From Erythrobacter longus (GTDB lineage: Bacteria > Pseudomonadota > Alphaproteobacteria > Sphingomonadales > Sphingomonadaceae), in assembly GCF_000715015.1 (NCBI RefSeq), contig NZ_JMIW01000007.1:1-64000 (forward strand): DNA of 64,000 nt. Direction: 5' to 3'. Shown here piece after piece: positions 60,598 to 64,000 of this stretch; within the stretch, counting starts at the first letter, position 1; each line of letters begins with the position of its first letter. Made by a program: the position numbers and the translations under genes. The notes beneath the pieces are model-generated. The model did no database searches, was not told the origin of the DNA, and was given only the letters and a program-made list of their open reading frames with translations.

Positions 60598-61578
60598 ATG
60601 CCTTCACCAAATTCCCCCAGCGATCAGTCCCCTATCGACTCGCCCTTTGGCTATCGCTCGACCGCGCGCGAGGTGGTGGAGGGCATCAACCTCACGGGCA
60701 AACGCGTGTTGGTCACAGGAGGCTATTCCGGGATCGGGACCGAGACCGTACGCGCCATTGCCGGGGCTGGCGCTGATGTGATCGTAGGGGCACGGCGACC
60801 GGAGCAGGCGCAAGAGGTGCTGGCCGAGATGGACGGGTCTATCACAATCCTGCCGCTCGATCTTTCCGATCCTGCTTCGATTGATGCTTTCGCCGAAGCC
60901 GTGGCGAAGGAGTGGGCCAGCCTCGACATCCTCATCAACAACGCCGCGATCATGGCCAGCCCGCTGATGCGTGATGCGCGCGGGTTCGAGATGCAGTTTG
61001 CGACCAATCATTTGGGCCATTTTCATCTCACCGCCCGGCTTTGGCCCCTGCTTGTCGCAGCAGATAGCGCGCGGGTGGTGTGCCTGTCCTCCATCGGTCA
61101 CCGCTTGAATGGCCTTGATCTTGACGATCTCAATTGGGAAGCCCGCGAATACGAGAAATGGCCCGCCTATGGGGCCGCGAAAAGCGCAAATGCACTGTTT
61201 GCGCTCCATCTGGACAAGTTGGGCGAACCCCATAGCGTGCGCGCTTTTGCGGTGCACCCCGGTGGGATCGCAACGCCGCTGCAACGCCACCTCACCATGG
61301 AGGAGCAACGCGCGATGGGTTGGTATGATGATGAAGGCAATACCCATGAGGCCTTCAAATCAACCGAAGAAGGCGCATCGACCAGTGTGTGGTGTGCCGT
61401 CTCTCCGCTGCTAGACGGGATGGGCGGCGTTTACTGCGAGAATTGCAATATCGGGGCGATGGCGGACGAAGATACGCCAGCTGGCTCAGGCGTGTATCCG
61501 CATATCCGCGATGAGGCGTTGGCAGATAAGCTCTGGCGCAAAACCGAAGAGCTTACCGGCGTGTCATTCTCAGGCTAA
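60598..61578 (+). CDS. short-chain dehydrogenase/reductase
   Basis: 326 aa. Cofactor motif TGGYSGIG at 40-47, LPLDLSDP, NNAAIM and the catalytic Tyr-x3-Lys in YGAAKSANAL, with Ser in CLSSIG. The protein belongs to the retinol-dehydrogenase/WW-oxidoreductase-like SDR group. The start follows GAGAGA. Next gene (glyoxalase) is 33 nt downstream, so they may form an operon. Confidence 0.9.
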   Translation: MPSPNSPSDQSPIDSPFGYRSTAREVVEGINLTGKRVLVTGGYSGIGTETVRAIAGAGADVIVGARRPEQAQEVLAEMDGSITILPLDLSDPASIDAFAEAVAKEWASLDILINNAAIMASPLMRDARGFEMQFATNHLGHFHLTARLWPLLVAADSARVVCLSSIGHRLNGLDLDDLNWEAREYEKWPAYGAAKSANALFALHLDKLGEPHSVRAFAVHPGGIATPLQRHLTMEEQRAMGWYDDEGNTHEAFKSTEEGASTSVWCAVSPLLDGMGGVYCENCNIGAMADEDTPAGSGVYPHIRDEALADKLWRKTEELTGVSFSG

Positions 61579-61611
61579 GCGCCGCCTCACCCCAATTACC
61601 AAGGATCAAAA

Positions 61612-62100
61612 ATGACCTCCAACCCCCACGGTTTTACCCTCAATCACACCATGTTGCGGATCAAGGACCCGGATGCGAGCCTTGCGTTTTATTGCGGCGT
61701 CTTGGGCATGACGCTCCTTCGCAAAGTGGACGTGGAGATGGGCGAGTTTTCGCTCTATTTCCTCGGCTTTACGCAAGATGAAGACGAGGTGCCGCAAGAC
61801 CCCAAAGAGGCCATGCAATATGTCTTTTCGCGCCAGGGCGTCCTCGAACTCACCCACAATTGGGGCACAGAAGAGGACGAGGGCGCGGTCTATCACGACG
61901 GCAATTCAGAGCCGCGCGGCTTTGGCCACATTGCCCTCGACGTGCCGGACTTTGACGCAGCCATCGCGCATTTTGATGCAAACAATGTCGAATACCAGAA
62001 ACGCCCGGAAGACGGCGCCATGAAGCACATCGCTTTCATCAAAGACCCCGATGGTTACTGGGTCGAAATCCTCAGCGCAAAGATGATGGCGGGGCTCTGA
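61612..62100 (+). CDS. gloA: lactoylglutathione lyase (glyoxalase I)
   Basis: Isomerises the hemithioacetal of methylglyoxal and glutathione. In the 162-aa VOC-fold protein, metal ligands are His12 (LNHTMLRIKD), Glu79 (VLELTHN), His106 (GFGHIALDV) and Glu152 (WVEIL). The residue set and length are those of GloA. The insert 'FTQDEDEVPQDPKEAMQYV' resembles the longer, eukaryote-like or Zn-type class. The start follows AAGGATC. Confidence 0.92.
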   Translation: MTSNPHGFTLNHTMLRIKDPDASLAFYCGVLGMTLLRKVDVEMGEFSLYFLGFTQDEDEVPQDPKEAMQYVFSRQGVLELTHNWGTEEDEGAVYHDGNSEPRGFGHIALDVPDFDAAIAHFDANNVEYQKRPEDGAMKHIAFIKDPDGYWVEILSAKMMAGL

Positions 62101-62115
62101 AGCCCGAACGTCTGC

Positions 62116-63828
62116 CTAGCCGGCGGTTTGCGCCTTCAGGTACGCAAGAGCCCCCTCCAGCTGTTCATCGCGGCCAGCCACTATTGCGGCAATCGTTGGC
62201 TTGACCATGACATCAGGCACGATCCCGACCCGTTGAGTTGGGGTAAGGTCAGGGTAGTACACCCCGATCCCTGAAAACCGCATCCCTGCACCATCGGGCA
62301 AGGGGTAACTCGACACATTTCCATCCGCGCCAGCAGTGGTGCTGCCCACGATTGTTACACCACCAGCCCGGTAAGCCATCGCATGATACTCAGGCGAGCT
62401 TACTGTTGCAGCATTAACGATCGCGACGACTGGCACGGTTAGGCGCTGGCCATCGGGATCGGGATTGAGCGTCATTGTCTGCCCCCAGACAAACTGACCC
62501 GGCGTCGCCACGTCAGCGCGTGTGAAAACCGCAAATTCGGTGGGTTCATCAACCAGATATTGACCCAGCGCAAAGACCAGAAAATCACTCACATAACCGC
62601 GCATATCCAGCACCAGCCCTGTGCCAGCATTGGCAGCTTCAACCAGTTCAGGCAGCTGGTCACGCTTTAGCTGGTCGAACTTCACATAAGTGACCGTGTC
62701 CTCAAGCTTTTGAATTGTCTCGCCTGCGCGGCCAAAATCGGGGCTGGCGGAGGCCCCTTGCGCGGTCCAGTCAACTGCGACATCGAATGCCTCTTCCCCA
62801 CGCGTGGCCGTAATCTGGCGAGTTGCGCAAACACCGCGAGCCAATGTTGCGGCCAGCATTCGCTCGCGCCACGCAGAGTTTGAGGCAGCGATCATTGCGC
62901 CGTACTCTTGCGCCAGATCCACGACTTCGACGCCATCAAGCTTTGTCACGACATCACCGGGGCGCAGCTGTTCGTGACCCTCAATGCCTCGGCCGTCGAG
63001 CACCAGCTTCCCTTCGACAAATTGCCAGCCGTGAGGTGACATACATTCACCTATCGGCGAGCCAGCCTTTCGATACGCTGCAATATTGACGTGGCCATCG
63101 TCGGACTCGGCGGCAAAGCGCAGCCGGGCACGTTGCCTGTCTTCGGGGGTTTCTGCGGTCAAGAACTCATCAAGCGCTCCCTCCAGCAAGGCGTGCGGAT
63201 CGGTGTCCATCACATCGCGATAGGGGAACCAATAGCGCAGCAAATTCCACTGCCGTGCAAGCGTCAAAAGGTGCATCGCCTCATCGTCCACACGGCTGGT
63301 GTTCGAATAATCCGGCTCGTTAGAGAATAGAGGGTTGCCAATGACCGGCGCCGTTTGGACGAAGAAATTCCCTGCCGCAGCGCTGCGGTTATTGAAGACT
63401 GCCTTTACCCGAAGAGCGAGGGCTTCTGGAAGGGTTGCGATCCAGGCGTTGGTCGGCCGAACAATGGCGATCTGGTCCGCACTCGGCATGGCATCATCGG
63501 CGCAAGGGTCGCATGGCTCCCCGTAACCAATCGCATCCAGCCAGGCCGCGATCACTGCGTCAGCGTCTTCCAGAGATCCAGCGCTTGCCACTTGAGGGTA
63601 AAGCTCAAAGAAGGCCTTATCCATCGGCATGAGGCCATCGCGCGCATCGTTGTGATGGTATTTCACAAAACCCCAGACCGCGATCAGGCGCGCAATCGCT
63701 TCCGCGTTTCGAGGCTCCTGATCCGCGCTGTGCGATGTCCCGGCATCCTTAGCCAATACCGTGGCAGGAGCGACCAGAACCGCCACAGCTGCCGCCAGAC
63801 TACCGGCCAGTTTCAAATGTGATTTCAT
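62116..63828 (-). CDS. S41-family (C-terminal processing-like) peptidase
   Basis: 570 aa. Sec signal peptide (cleavage near VLAK). An N-terminal helical region with a CDPCADD segment, a PDZ-like part ('LRPGDVVTKLDGVEV') and the S41 core 'TGLVLDMRGY' plus 'VAIVNAATVSSPEYHAMAYR', where a Ser of SSPEY is the likely nucleophile, followed by 'GSTTAGADGNVSSYPLPDG'. The protein is probably a periplasmic tail-specific-type protease. The start at 63828 follows GGAG; a GTG at 63837 is the alternative. Confidence 0.87.
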   Translation of the reverse strand: MKSHLKLAGSLAAAVAVLVAPATVLAKDAGTSHSADQEPRNAEAIARLIAVWGFVKYHHNDARDGLMPMDKAFFELYPQVASAGSLEDADAVIAAWLDAIGYGEPCDPCADDAMPSADQIAIVRPTNAWIATLPEALALRVKAVFNNRSAAAGNFFVQTAPVIGNPLFSNEPDYSNTSRVDDEAMHLLTLARQWNLLRYWFPYRDVMDTDPHALLEGALDEFLTAETPEDRQRARLRFAAESDDGHVNIAAYRKAGSPIGECMSPHGWQFVEGKLVLDGRGIEGHEQLRPGDVVTKLDGVEVVDLAQEYGAMIAASNSAWRERMLAATLARGVCATRQITATRGEEAFDVAVDWTAQGASASPDFGRAGETIQKLEDTVTYVKFDQLKRDQLPELVEAANAGTGLVLDMRGYVSDFLVFALGQYLVDEPTEFAVFTRADVATPGQFVWGQTMTLNPDPDGQRLTVPVVAIVNAATVSSPEYHAMAYRAGGVTIVGSTTAGADGNVSSYPLPDGAGMRFSGIGVYYPDLTPTQRVGIVPDVMVKPTIAAIVAGRDEQLEGALAYLKAQTAG

Positions 63829-64000
63829 CGCGTTCACTCCACCATTTCCCGCTTTGATCGGGTGAGGCTAGGCCTCGCAGATGAACCTTAGCTGTCTTGT
63901 GATTGGCCTGTCTGACAGTCACCGCGAACCGGGCATCCCTCGCCCAAGGAACAGCGCAGCGCTCGCGGTCGGCAATAAGTCTGACCCAGTTTTTTGAGCA

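Noticed and set aside
62116-63828. The CDPCADD segment as a metal-binding cluster
   Set aside because: Two cysteines alone, without further ligands, in a secreted protein more probably form a disulphide.

Overview
The window looks like a chromosomal segment of a high-GC alphaproteobacterium of the order Sphingomonadales, most likely the Erythrobacteraceae. The taxon is inferred from overall protein flavour, from dispersed 'TPAKAGF'-type inverted repeats, and from gene families typical of that group; no rRNA or other decisive marker is present. It carries one tRNA gene, no rRNA, no transposase gene, no integrase and no CRISPR array. About 68 protein genes are supported, mostly household and metabolic.

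Layout. 0.2-8.5 kb is the end of a flagellar cluster: a short motA/motB pair, a soluble GGDEF diguanylate cyclase, then flgA, flgM-flgN, a lytic transglycosylase, flhA and fliA (sigma-28). Two near-perfect sigma-54 promoters (upstream of flgA and of the transglycosylase-flhA-fliA run) and two matching sigma-28-like sites (upstream of motA and flgM) suggest a sigma-54 to sigma-28 hierarchy. 8.6-25.5 kb holds metabolic genes: a BASS transporter, an APH-type kinase, an M48 protease, an aldehyde dehydrogenase, a GST, mtnP, an M24 peptidase, putA, a phospholipid methyltransferase, dcd, a thioesterase and a saccharopine-dehydrogenase-like protein. 25.6-27.9 kb is a His/Glu-rich TonB receptor behind a Zur-box-like site, probably a zinc receptor. 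tRNA-Gly(GCC) follows at 28.0 kb, then a thioredoxin/TPR protein with a LON-domain protein, and the leftward argB-yggT-folD-lipoprotein-marC run.

33.8-41.6 kb is the most accessory-like stretch. It has an orphan DUF2282 (bufferin-precursor-like) lipoprotein, an SNase-like protein, paired DUF465 and DUF1294 paralogues, several small lipoproteins, a DUF559 endonuclease set inside GC-rich palindromic repeats, and a HEPN/Abi-type protein (STM4504/CBY_0614-like) lying 3 nt behind nrdB. 41.6-48.9 kb holds nrdB and nrdA, separated by a three-gene phospholipid operon (CDP-alcohol phosphatidyltransferase, PlsC, CdsA) and small genes. 49.6-63.8 kb holds hydrolases, nadB, a metallo-beta-lactamase-fold lipoprotein, an ABC ATPase, two DUF4402 proteins flanking a zf-CHCC protein, a nitronate monooxygenase-like enzyme, an SDR, a glyoxalase I and an S41 peptidase.

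The main non-coding theme is repeats. A MITE-like element with TIRs of about 34 bp and CTAG ends occurs as two full copies (1432-1613, 59122-59278) and one right end (1-68); two of these bracket motAB. Four isolated short palindromes (GGGTCAKGACCC) resemble its tip. Two further families of dispersed inverted repeats and at least nine short tandem duplications are scattered through the window. In several places a repeat supplies the stop codon of the adjacent gene.
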